A stretch of DNA of 64,000 nt from Harmonia axyridis (Eukaryota; Arthropoda; Insecta; Coleoptera; Coccinellidae): NCBI RefSeq assembly GCF_914767665.1, contig NC_059504.1:13890501-13954500 (forward strand). Direction: 5' to 3'. Below the pieces are notes generated by a model, which ran no database searches, had not been told where the DNA came from, and saw only the letters and a list, made by a program, of their open reading frames with translations. How positions within the stretch are numbered: the stretch's first letter is position 1; the number at the start of each line of letters is the position of its first letter. The position numbers and the translations under genes are program-made. Below are positions 12,796 to 23,822 of the stretch, one piece after another.

Positions 12796-13379
12796 TATTT
12801 CGCCTTTTTAGATTGACGTCAATTTGAAAAGTGACATCAAATTTGGTGAACATAGATATTCACGAAAGCATTTCAGTATTTTTTCTTTCATTTGGACCAA
12901 CGATAAACAAAAGCTAAATGTCACAGCATTTCTAGGAATACTTCGTAGTTTATGGATGTAATTGGATCAATAAAATTTGATTTTATTCACCTGTCTCAGG
13001 TTTCATTTTAATGCGGAAGAATCGCGTGTTCTGAGCCAGTAGGTCAGGGTAACTAATCGACCTCTCCTCTTGAAAAATGAACAGTGAGGTCTGGTACAAG
13101 TAGCTTTTATCCCCAATATATGATTTATATTTAATCTTCAAGTGGGAAATTACGGAAGACGTTACTTGTATCTTGTTGATGTCTCCTCAGGTCATTTTTC
13201 TGTCAGTAACCACAGAATGTAGTGAAGTATTATAGTTATAGGCATAGAATACTATTCGTTATATTTTTATGAAGAAATTTGTACCGTGAATTAAAAAAAA
13301 AGGCAACAAAAAAATAAAACGAAAAATGCTATATCAGTTTTGATTCGAATCGAAATAAATCTTTTTTTCCTACCCAGGC

Positions 13380-13730
13380 TGCCAACCGAGGTCGAGTCAA
13401 AGTACAGGAAAAGCGGAAGCAGCCTTGTCTCTTCCATTTCTATTCATAGGAAGCATCAACGGTGGAGAAAAAATATGTCTCGTAGGCATCCAAGGACCTT
13501 CTTCTTCTAAAAATCCATTGAGAATCAGGGTAGATCCTATGCAAAATGGAAGACCGATGAAGAATATTAATTCAATTCGCACTTTTACGGCAACAATTGA
13601 TAGGATGTTGATCGCATTGTTGTCATTCGAAGAATTGAACATTGATCTCGACAATGATACTGATTTTAGTTACTGCAGCGGCGTAGAAGTTGTGTTTTTA
13701 ACTATGTTTATCTGTCAAATGTCAAACTGA
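13380..13730. other. Unrecognised open region, both strands
   Basis: A + strand frame is open from about 13380 to 13730 (start codon 13425, 101 codons), and the - strand carries an 85-codon frame over 13397-13654. A pyrimidine-rich tract ending CTACCCAG at about 13363-13378 could be a splice acceptor for a + strand exon. The local sequence is less AT-rich than its surroundings. I recognise no domain in either translation and cannot decide whether either is coding. It could be a fragment of a transposon or an exon of an unknown gene. Confidence 0.25.
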
Positions 13731-13779
13731 CACATGATTCAAATTTTCTTCTATGAAATCTGCCAATTTCGATGTTCTT

Positions 13780-14044
13780 CTTCTTCTTCGGGTGCCTATT
13801 CGTTCCGAATATTGGCGATCATCCTGGATATGATAACTTTATTCACGGCCGCTCTGAATAACTCGGTAGTAGTTTTCGAGAACCATGTCCTTAAATTTTT
13901 AAGCCATGATATACGTCTTCTTCCTGGTCCTCTCTTACCATAGACTTTCCCTTGGAGAACGGATTTTAAGAGGCCATATTTATTATCATTTCTCATAATT
14001 TCGATGTTACCTGTCAAAATTACATTCCATTTATGAAGGAGCAA
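13780..14044 (-). mobile_element. Non-LTR retrotransposon reverse transcriptase C-terminal relic
   Basis: The - strand frame of 82 codons reads like the region just after the RT domain in insect endonuclease/RT elements: TGNIEIMRNDNKYGLL, a GKVYGKRGPGRRRISWLKN basic block (the usual G-x-R-x-x-GR-K-x-SWL pattern) and a terminal RMIANIRN segment. It has no start of its own in the element. It is an isolated 3' fragment of a dead element. Confidence 0.65.
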
Positions 14045-16840
14045 GAATGATGAATTTTAGTTTACAAATTTTTTTCGATGACCAATTTGTTAACAAATAT
14101 TTCTGCAGAATGTGGAGAAGAATTTGTAAGATATTGAACTTTGAAAAACACGAAATCATTGACCTTCAATTACTGGGTGTTTTTGTTTTGATAACACTCA
14201 GTACGAATGATTTTGTATTCAGAAAAAGTGAAGTCCCTTCAATTGAGATAAAACCTATCAATAATTCGAATTATGGTTAATTTCACCATAACAATACCAA
14301 AACGTAATTTTTTACAGGAATTATCTCCTTTGACAAATTATACAATCGTATTTGATTCGCCAAAGTGGTAAGGTTTGGATATGAAATAGTGAAATGTCAT
14401 AACAAAAACCGTATCATTGTTCAATTATTTCAACATCTACTACTGACATAATATCCATTTCACTAATTCGTGGAGTTACAGTTGAATTGAGAAAAAACCT
14501 CATAGGTTAGCGCAATCTGGACCTATGCACTATTTATTGTGAGTAAAGTTCAATTCAGGTCTTTAATATACTTTTGTAGGCGTAAGAACTTTGAGAACTA
14601 CTGTTGAATACTAACCTGAGTCGTATTTAACAAGTAGATTTGATTTATCTGAACGAACCTCATCTTTTCTATTGAAAATAATTATTTCACTATAGAATAG
14701 TGTTTGATTTTTCGATTTATACAGAGAATTTTCAACTGAATGAAGAATATAAACTCATCATTACGTTCTTCTAATTTGTCTCTATAAAAGTTAAATCTTT
14801 GTGGTTCTATGGTCTGTACAATTTTGTTCCTCTAGAACATTACCAAAGAAGTAGAGTATCCATTGAAATGCGTTCTCAAAACTCCCACGAAAAAAAAAAA
14901 CATAGAAACAATATTAATATCGATGAAAAAACTAAATTCTCACTTTTTTCGTTGCCGTTTCAAAGTTGAATAATTTGTAGGTATAGTTATCCAGAATATT
15001 TTCAAGTGCTTCATCGAATAACCTGAAATTAAATTTAGTAAACAACTCGAAACGGTTGATGAAATATTCGATTCGAAGAAATGCTTTCGATGTTATCGTT
15101 CCACAAAAGCATCATCTCTATCAACCCATAAAACCTTGGAATTTCGCACGGACCAAGTTTGCCATGGGACTAGCATCAATTCTGCTAAACGGTGGTTTAC
15201 ATCACAACAACACAATAACGATTTCAAACCAATTGAATCGATGTTGCGTAAAGAATGAGAGCTTCATCAATAAATACAGCTGATAATGACACAACCTAAA
15301 AAAGTTCAATACTCAGAAAACAATTTTGTCGATTTTCAATTGAAATTTCTAGTAAATTCTCCGAGTTATTTTGTCGTCGTTTCAATGATAAAATTCTACA
15401 TTAATAATATGTTTACACTATACCTTCTCCTCTTATCTCGAGATTGTGTCAAAGTTCTATTTTTTTAGAGCAAATACGAGTCAAGTTGTGATGAATTTCG
15501 TTTGTGTCGACAATATGTGATAATTCTGGGAAAAACTACAAGTGAATTGTCATTTTAAGATTGGCGTTTGTAATAACCGAACAACAAAATTTAGAATGAC
15601 TTCTCCCCGAAAGAATTTCCATAGGTGATACCCCCAGGGGCTCAGTTATGTGTCATAATTGAAAAAAATCAATGATTCATGCATTCGGGGTAAGGATCAA
15701 TATAGTCATTCGTGAAAGGAGGGAAATCCATCATCTCAATCATTCACAGTTTGAATTTATGTCGTATAGAAAAATGTGTTGAGAACCTTGGAAATTTTTA
15801 ACAACTATTAATTATTGTTTTTGAGTTATACACCTATTCAATGAGTAATAAAGTACAAAGAGCGTTTCATTACAAATCTACCTATATTTGCTACGAATTA
15901 GAGCCGATTCAAACATGTTTCCACATCCACGTCTCACTAAAAATTTCATAATAACCCTCCAAATAAATCGCAAATAACGATTTTCAATACCTAATTTTCG
16001 ATAACAAAGCATAATGAAGTCCAAGTCTATTACCATGGAGATTTGATCCAAGCCACAACAACAAAACTCCTCAATTTCACTAGGAAGCCTTGAAATTGAG
16101 GTGGTCGCCGAGTATATGAGACATCGTTTCAAATTTCGAAAATATCATGATTTCAAAAAAATACAATTGTGCGTATCCCATTCGAAGTCATTACAATAAT
16201 TAATGCGATTTAAGGTAATTGGATCTAATTGATATGACGTAGTATTGCGTGAATTACTTTTTTATTGTTCTGATATTGATTTGTATTGTTTGTTCTTTCT
16301 GAAGATCGACAATGTAATTGTGTTAATGTTTTTTCAGCGTACGGAAGCTTCATAAATTTGTTGAGAATGTATAAGATAATATCCACAAAATCTGATTAGC
16401 GGAATTTTATAAAGATGCTTATACTCGTAGGTATTTGGTTAATTTTTGTATTATCATCCCATATAAAAATGAAAAAAGGCTCTTCTTGATTGTTTTGAAA
16501 ATAGAGAATAATAAGATTAAACAACTTGTAAATATTAAAAGTAAATAGAGAGGTAAAACGTTTGTTTAGTTTAATTTAGGAGTTCCTTAATACCTTAATG
16601 AGTTTAAGAGTTTGTTGATGCTTTTTGACGTATTTGCATTTGCATTTATTTTGATGTTGATATATGTTATCCAATCATCTGGGGTAATTTAATTATAATC
16701 TATCGTAATTTCAATAATAATATACTCATCGAAACTGAAGGTTATAATTTACTTCTTCTGAACATAATTGGAAAGAATGGTGGAAAACCAGGTAAATTTT
16801 GACGTAACAGAACTGGAAATCTTGAAGATCACACTCTGCT
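14045..16840. other. Intergenic or intronic DNA, nothing recognised
   Basis: A long stretch without supportable exons or element ends. If the gene starting at 17222 extends leftward, part of this could be its intron. Open frames at 14047-14280, 15056-15283 and 15878-16132 have no recognisable domain. Confidence 0.35.
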
Positions 16841-17138
16841 TCATAGGTTCAGTTCGAAAATTATAAAATAAGGGAATCTATACACATAATAAAGGTTTTC
16901 ACTTGAATGACATTTGAAAATAAAAATGGAAAAAGAAAACAGTAGGTATTTGTATGTGTGTCTGTCTGTATGTAGCTGCACACTGAGCCTCGAAACAACT
17001 GGACGGATTTTCTTGAGGTTTTGACAGCTCAGCTTGGAGCAACATTTGGGCAATAAGGTGGATTTCAAAAAGGGAAATTCTAGTAGCACTTGTTGTTTTA
17101 AGGATATTTGTTAGATTCAAGCAAAATTCAGCACTCAC
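16841..17138 (-). other. Start of intron 1 of the secreted-protein gene
   Basis: Follows the GTGAGT donor at 17138-17133. It contains a TGTGTGTCTGTCTGTATG-like tract and a TGGACGGATTTTCTTGA motif near 17003, which look like an old repeat insertion. No downstream exon was found. Confidence 0.4.
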
Positions 17139-17222
17139 CAATGCGCCTTGCGTGCTAGGAGCAGCCTTCGTCCTTTCCAGGCAGAAAAACAGCGCCAAAA
17201 CGAAAACTGCCAATCTCCCCAT
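17139..17222 (-). CDS. First coding exon of a secreted protein, gene incomplete here
   Basis: ATG at 17222-17220 opens 28 codons: a positively charged start (MGR), a hydrophobic core LAVFVLALFFCL and a small-residue cleavage region ending in TKAAPSTQGAL. This is a textbook signal peptide. The frame meets a consensus donor, TTG|GTGAGT, at 17139/17138, giving a phase 0 exon end. A TATA-like box and an initiator lie upstream at sensible spacing, and the leader is locally less AT-rich, like a real promoter. No later exon could be identified to the left, so the product is unknown; a secreted peptide, hormone precursor or enzyme are all possible. The open frame that reads on through the donor, with stops not far on, is an intron artefact. 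Confidence 0.6.
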
Positions 17223-17444
17223 CTTCAGAAAAATGTGCAGCAACACGTCGAAACACGAAAAAAAATCGAAACGCGTATGAAAAAAAAAAATTGAGACACT
17301 ACGTTTTCGGCCAAATAAAACCAACGCAAGTAACTGTCGGTGCCGAACCCCGAAATTTACTGCTAATAATTAAATGGCAAAAAAAAAATGCGCGGATCCA
17401 CTGACCTGTTCAGTGTGACGGTCTGAACATGTCTGTGTGTGCGG

Positions 17445-17485
17445 TGCTACTGGTGTCCCGAACGCGGGTTCAAGCTTTTATGAAC
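17445..17485 (-). promoter_or_regulatory. TATA box and initiator of the secreted-protein gene
   Basis: On the - strand, CATAAAAG at about 17482-17475 is followed about 30 nt downstream by ACCAGTAGC at about 17455-17447. This fits a TATA box plus arthropod-type initiator (consensus TCAGT). The ATG lies about 230 nt further downstream in a moderately GC-rich leader. It is a motif match only. Confidence 0.4.
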
Positions 17486-19659
17486 AGCGCGCCTTAGTCA
17501 TCGTCCTCAGCACGACATGGATATAGCGATGGATTATAGATTACCGCAAGATCAAGATGTTTGGGGACCTTCTGTGTGCACCGCCAACTTTTCCTGAAAA
17601 CGGCTATGCCAAGACGGGCTGTCTGGGAAATCCGGCGGCGAGATCAAAGGGTTCCGATTTTCCGAATGTGGGATTTGGGCTGCATGGAAAATTGTTTTAG
17701 ATTAGCCGACTGGGTAATAAATCATTGGGGGTGTGACCAAATTCTCGATCGGCTTATTGTCGGTTTATTGTTTCCGACTATTTTATGTTTAAATGACGTT
17801 TTTGAACGATTTTTGTTAGTCACCGCTTTGGTTGCTGGATCGGTAGATTATTTTTACTGGTTGCTAAGATAAACAGAACAGTAAGTGAATCTCGTTTACC
17901 GTTCAGAGAACGGTAAGTGAGAAGGACTAAATATTCATTGAAATAATTCACAAATAATTTGAATTTAATTTGTCGACCGAATTAAGCAAGCAAAACTTTT
18001 TCATTGATTTGGCTGCTTTTTCCCTGAATACATTTCTTGAAAGTCTTGTAGGTACCATTGTAACGAAGTTCCGATTCTCATTATTATATTGTTTTTGATT
18101 GATATACTCATTCATTTTGCCAACGATCATATTATTAGATAGTATTCATTCGTATTTGTGAAGTTCAAAAAGTTCATAAAAAAAATTGTATTTTCAAGAA
18201 TTCGTGGGTTAATTTCGGAAGTTCCATTCATAGTTGGCTTCCAACACTTGTACTTCTATATTCTACCCGGATAGTACTATATTGCATCAAAACTGCAGAC
18301 ATTTTCACGGATTCGTTTGTCTGTGAGATGCTATCATTAATTTCGAGACATTCTGTCTTGGCACCCCATTATCAGATTATCGAGATTTGTGAGAAACAAA
18401 TCACATGTCATATGTAAATGACATCAATAGTGATCACAATTGTTATCCCTGAGGATATATGATTATGATTTTCCCATTTTCCCTCATTACAGCTCGCGGT
18501 GCCTGGTTATGAACATTTTGGCTAACATATTTGATATTATTGGACATCAGATATATGAGGATTCAGTTATTATGGTCTCTCTTAAAAAAATCTCACAATA
18601 TGTCGTTTCTCGGTCATGTGAATTATTCTGGCGTCATCTTGTGGAATCAAAAGATGTACGGAAGATCTTGGATTTTGTATCTCATTTCATAGCCAATGTG
18701 GAGCAGTGTATGAAAAATTATCGATGGCGGTGCCTAATATAACCAAGAAAGATCATTTCTCAGTAGGGTTCTGGCCGCCGAACATCCAAATTCCATCCCA
18801 ACCAGAAATGAGAGCTCCCCGATTGATGAGCAAAAACCCCGAAAATTGCAAAAAATCCATTTTCAAAGCTCCATATCTCGAAAACTGTCCATTTTTGAGC
18901 TTTGTGGCTTTAGACACTTCTGATCAGTGTATCAAGAACTACAACATATCAAAAATTCAGCCAAATTCACGGAAAGCCATTTCCCATATAAAACGTGCGG
19001 GGTCCTTTCTTTAAATATTCGATATCGTTCTTTTTTGAATTATATTATAAGCAAATTCCGTTAATTATTGTCATCTTGATTTACAATTTTGATCTACAAT
19101 CAATAAGCTATCATCGTCAAGACATAGCCATCTATTATATTTTTACACAGCATATCATATTAAAGCCACGAATGACTCTTTCAATTTTCTAGATAAATAT
19201 TTTGTAGTTTGAGTGAAAAGTGCAAAAAACGCTATAAGTATATCGAACGTTGAGGACTACTATTCTCAGACTATAATTGAAGTCGTCGCTGCGCTCCTCC
19301 TCCAAACTATTGTCTGCGATCGGTAAAATGTCCTTACCGTTCTTGTTACTTAATCTACTATTACATATTTCACTCGCTATGATTTCTATGAAAAAAACCA
19401 TATGTTTCTCCGAACTGAGCTAGTTTTATTGAGTGCAACGAAATCCGTTCAGTGGTTTCGGAGTTCACCCATTAGCAAAGAGACAAAAAGTTCAAAAGTG
19501 CATTTTGCTAACATTCATTTGAGTATAAGTCATGTATGATCAAAACTCCAAAATGCTTCATTTCCAATGATGATCTACAAGTGCCTAAAACAAACTATGT
19601 TTGAACAGAATGTAATTTTTTCTGTTCGCCCTGAAAACAACTGAACTTAAACAGGTTTT
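17486..19659. other. Upstream and intergenic DNA; GC-richer patch at 17500-17720
   Basis: The first 200 bp have higher GC than the surroundings and hold most of a 103-codon + strand frame (17561-17872) with no recognisable domain. This frame is probably an accident of promoter composition. The rest is AT-rich and I saw no supportable feature in it. Confidence 0.35.
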
Positions 19660-19664
19660 TTCAA

Positions 19665-20132
19665 TAAGATATTTCGATATGAATACCCTTTCAACTGGGT
19701 ACCTGTCATTTTTAAAGCAGCCTTCTTTTGACATTTGACAAGTAAAAACTACATCATTACTTAAAATGTAACGATATACGCTTCGGCAAAATTGTTAAAA
19801 TGCACTACAAAAATGACTTTGCAGTCACATTTTGCAAAACTAAGGCAATTTTGGGTCGTCGTGAAGCATCTTCTAGGCCGGCCAATAGTGAAACTGGTGA
19901 AAAAATATGAGCTGTTCGGACAAGTTTGTGATGTGAAGAATCGAAACCGTATGCGTCGCTCGAGATTTAAAGAAATTATTCCCGAAAAACCCAAATGAAA
20001 GTAAATTTTTAACACCATCTTTCTCAAAAATGAAGGCCTTGCGGACCCATGTTTACACGAACTCTTCACTCTATAAATAACTGAGGAATCGTCCTGTAAA
20101 ATATCGAACACTTATTAGATAACACCCTGTAT
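19665..20132 (+). mobile_element. IS630-type transposon relic, DNA-binding region only
   Basis: The + strand retains the N-terminal region of an IS630/mariner-like transposase in shifted frames: a HYKNDFAVT-like first helix segment, then GRPIVKLVKKYELFGQVCDV and RMRRSR, the second helix-turn-helix and basic linker. The right end has ACACCCTGTA, a terminus seen in several elements here. No catalytic block remains. The 116-codon - strand frame over the same span is its shadow. Confidence 0.55.
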
Positions 20133-21356
20133 GAGAAACATACATTTGATCGATGCGATAACTATAGAACAAACGCGCAAAGGAAATATTCAATTATAGG
20201 TATTTTTTAATCCGTCAGGTATCCATAGAGATTGAGTACCTTCCTAATTCCGAAAATATCTGAAGTTCTATTGATAACTGAGACTCAACCTGTTATACAT
20301 TATCTAAAGTGGATGAAGGGATTCGAGCAGATTTCGTATAACGCTCTATCAAACAGGTCAAGACCTGTAGTTCGATATTGCGATGTCGCAGGGCCAACTA
20401 TCGTTAATATTCGGTGGATGGAAAGCGGCATGTGCTACAATAAATTCTGCATTTTCCATTTTGTCAGTTATGGCATCAGCATTAAACTTGAATGTTAATT
20501 CACGATGAACAATTCGTTTGTGAGATGTGGTTCATCATCAACATTTTTTTTAACTTGAATATTCCATCATAATTGAAAAACCGGCAATTTTTACACATTA
20601 CTGACACTGTTGGTATATGGAAAAAGTTCTGTTATCATCATTCATCTAATCATTAATTTATCGCTGTAAAAATCAATAAAAATTTTTTGTATTACACCTA
20701 AATGCACAAAGGCAGACAAAAATTTCAGTATTATTATTATCCATTGTAAAATCGTAATATTTATTTCAAATAAACTGACCCAATGGAGTACTATAATAAT
20801 CAGTATCTACAAACAAACTAAATAAAAAACTATGCGTGAATATAAAGAACAGTTGATCAGGGGCGGCGTGAATAATTTTGGCGTCGGAAATAAAGAATTT
20901 TAGGCATTTAACAGTAATAAGTTGCAAAAAAGTAGGAATTTTTCATATGTTGAATGTGTAAACAATCCAAAAAATTCGAAAGCGAAGGTAGTGTTACTTT
21001 TCGTCTTTGCGCAATACATAACGATTTTATACCTTTTTCAATGAGAGTAAAAGGGAATTCTATTTATAATGGTTGAGATGCAATGTAATTTATTATACAG
21101 GTGGCTTATTAAAGGCGGTTTGAAGTATTGCGGGGAATTTTGACAAACGCAGCAGAGCGGAACAATCTCATGTTCTTTTTGAAAATCAAGGATGAAATAA
21201 AAAAGGCGGCCAGCAAACTGGACCGAATTCCCACCCCTCAAATGAAGGTGCCTGAATCGGTCGCTTCACTGTTTCACCTATAACGCGGGCCCTGCAGTTG
21301 ATCTAACTTGAGCGCACTTTTGGGTGCTTTTGTCAGAAACGTTCGCTTCATCATTT
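20133..21356. other. Intergenic DNA; dispersed repeat at 21140-21285
   Basis: The segment 21185-21285 (GGCGGCCAGCAAACTGGACC... to CGCTTCACTGTTTCA) matches 31420-31500 (GGCGACCAGCAAACTGAGCC... to CGCTTCACTGTTTCA), so it is a repeat. Nothing recognisable lies in the remainder; the 88-codon frame at 20232-20498 has no known motif. Confidence 0.45.
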
Positions 21357-22225
21357 AGGGATTCATCAAGCCGAGAAGCTAGACATTTTAACCAACTACT
21401 TGATTTGAAAATCAAGCTCGTGAAAAATTACATACTTGAACTTGGCTCGACTTGATTTTAGAGATTCATTGCTTGACTTGATATCAAGCTACTTGATATT
21501 ACTTGACCTTGATATGCACGCATCGCACGGCATATATTTCTGCACTCTCGTGCTCCCTTAGACTAAATAAGGGGATTCCTCGAGCGCCGAGAGACTGAAG
21601 CATTCGCCAGTGTGACTTTATTAATAGTTTTCTCACATTTCTATGAAATCTATTAATAGATTTTGGTAGTTTCAGATATATCTTTCCAAACTTGGCCAAA
21701 ATGGCCAAAGATTTTTTATCAATGCCATCATCTTCAGCTCCAGTTGAAAGTCAATTTTCCAGAGCTGCTCTTACAGTTAACAAAACCCGCAATAGGTTGG
21801 GCAACAAATCTATAGGATATATCCTGAATGGAAAATTATGAAATCAAACAAAGCCTGGAGGTTTCTCAATATTAAGAAACTTTATTTTTTTATTATTTCT
21901 TATTTTGTTATGTTTATAGTGATACAATTTATGTTTCTATTCCGAAAAAGTTGATATTTTCGGTTTTTTTTATACAAAAAGTTCAATAAATGAATGTGTT
22001 TTTTGCAAGGTTCCTACTCATTTCTTCATTTTTTTATTGATGTGACACTACACAATAAAACTGCTATAAATCAAGTAGCTTGATATGATTCAAGTACTTG
22101 ATAACTAAATACTTGACTTGACTTGACTTGAGATTGAAAAACTACTAGGTACCTGACTTGAGATTGAAAACTACTAGGTATCGGACTTGAGATTGAAAAA
22201 CTACTACTTGACACAGTCAAGCACA
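21357..22225 (+). mobile_element. hAT relic with CTTGA subterminal repeats, copy A
   Basis: The left terminus TAGGGATTCATCAAGCC matches the TIR of the complete copy at 42169-43185. Many CTTGA/TCAAG motifs, the usual clustered transposase-binding type of repeat, fill both ends. The middle (about 21655-21840, + strand) encodes the hAT C-terminal dimerisation region, readable as LAKMAKDFLSMPSSSAPVES followed by QFSRAALTVNKTRNRLGNKS. The remainder of the transposase is absent. The right terminus is degraded and no clear TSD was found. Confidence 0.75.
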
Positions 22226-23048
22226 AGTAAAGTACTGTGGTTCTGATTTCTTCGATTTTTATATGCAATTTTGAAATTAACAAAAAAACGACATTTCGAA
22301 CAGCCATATTGGGTGTTCCCGATACAGCTCTAAAATTGATTCAAATATTCAACAAATTTGTAAATACCAATCTTCTCGGAAATCTGAATTATTCAAAACA
22401 CAACTCGATCACCTCAGTTTCCATGCAGAAATCCATTCAGATTTACCTCTGACGTACAATTTCCCCCCTTTAACAAAATTAATCGTTTTAAGCGGGCCAC
22501 CCGAGATGACGTAACAGCTTCTGGTTTCCGAGTTGCTGGCCCACTTCTCGAAGACAAATCAGCCGTGAATTCCAATTCGATTGAAATTTGGCAATACGCG
22601 ATTCTCTTTCGTTTGATAACGTTATTCGATCTGGTCCTCCTCATCCGGACTGAGTGAACCACAGAGTGACCGACCTAATCTCCGATTATACCGTGATGAA
22701 GAAAGCGAACGTGGACTAAGGGTGAGTACACACCGGCAGATTTAGATATCCCTAATGATTGGCCGATAGATCTTCGGATTTCGATTTGTTTCAGTGGTGG
22801 CTTGTTGAGGAAGATGAGGCAGTGCATAACCAAATAAATTCTAGTGATTACACGTATTAATCGAATCAATCGAATATTTTATTAATCCATCTTATCCTCG
22901 ATTGCACATCATACGGAACAGTACTGTTTCTCTGTTTCATAATTTTCATGTTAAATCTCACGATTCTTGTATATTCATCTCATTTCCTCTAAGAAGTACA
23001 CGGTTTCGAGGCATGCCTCACACGCTTCTTTGTTTAGCGCGTTATCTA
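22226..23048. other. Intergenic DNA with a GC-richer patch at 22440-22760
   Basis: The patch ends with GGACTAAGG|GTGAGTAC near 22718, which resembles a splice donor and could mark an untranslated first exon. There is no open frame to support coding and no promoter motif I would trust. Confidence 0.25.
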
Positions 23049-23822
23049 ACAGGCCAATTGAAAAGTCCCCGGTCTACCATAGTAAAACACATTTTTTTTT
23101 GGTCAAAATTCGATTTTATTATTCAGCATAGTTGCCTTCGAAGACGATACAGCGATTATAGCGATCTTCCAACTTTTCGAAACTATTTTTGTAGTACGAT
23201 TTCTCGTTCGCTTCAAAATAGGCCTCAGTTTCGGTGATTACTTTTTCATCGGCGCTAAATTTCTTTCCAGCGAGCATTCTTTCGAAGCCTGAAAACAGGA
23301 AAAAGTCGCTGGGGGCTAGATCTGGCGAATACGGTGGATGCAGAAGCAATTCGAAGCCCAATTCATGCAATTTTGCCATTGTTTCCATTGATTCGTGACA
23401 TGGTGCATTGTCTTGATGAAACAGCACCTTTTTTTCAAATGGAGCCTCTTTTGGGCGTCCACTGCGTTCGCCGTCTTCGGTGCTCATTTCACCACTTTCA
23501 AATTTAGCATACCAATCAATGATGGTTGATATTCCTCGTGCAGACCCCGGAAACTCTTCACCGAGCCAATATTTTGCTTCAACTGTATTTTTCACTTCAA
23601 AATGCAATATTATATCAGCTCACAAAATTCTTTTTTTTTTCATCTTTTTTCAAATAACAAAAGGAGCTACACTCACAACGCAATATCTCACAAAGTAATG
23701 GTCGGACTGCTGTCAAATTTTGACACGGATCGTTTGAAGGTTAGTACTAACTTAAAATCATATGGATTTAATACTAGTACCGCCATCTGTGCATCAGACC
23801 GGGGACTTTTCAATTCGCCTAA
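23049..23822 (-). mobile_element. Mariner deletion derivative with both TIRs and an open 162-codon frame
   Basis: Both ends are present: ACAGGCCAATTGAAAAGTCC at the left and the inverted counterpart ending ACTTTTCAATTCGCCTAA at the right, flanked by TA on each side (23047-48, 23823-24). The - strand frame 23607-23119 runs from an N-terminal segment (SARGISTIIDWYAKFESGE, then GERSGRPKEA) directly in frame into the C-terminal half: LFHQDNAPCH, SPDLAPSDFF and a terminal RYNRCIVFEGNYAE. The first catalytic Asp region (MDETW) and the second helix-turn-helix are deleted. It therefore cannot transpose by itself, but it keeps an uninterrupted frame and termini. The family is irritans/Himar-like by its TIR and C-terminus. 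Confidence 0.88.

Noticed and set aside
15878..16132. Cys-rich - strand frame (EEFCCCGLDQ) as an insulin-like or peptide exon
   Set aside because: The cysteine spacing fits no family I know and there is no splice or processing-site support.
16899..17324. 141-codon - strand gene
   Set aside because: The frame starts upstream of the likely ATG and runs through a consensus GTGAGT donor; only 17222-17139 is supported.
17561..17872. 103-codon + strand frame as a gene
   Set aside because: No domain, splice or promoter support; it overlaps the GC-richer upstream region of the divergent - strand gene.
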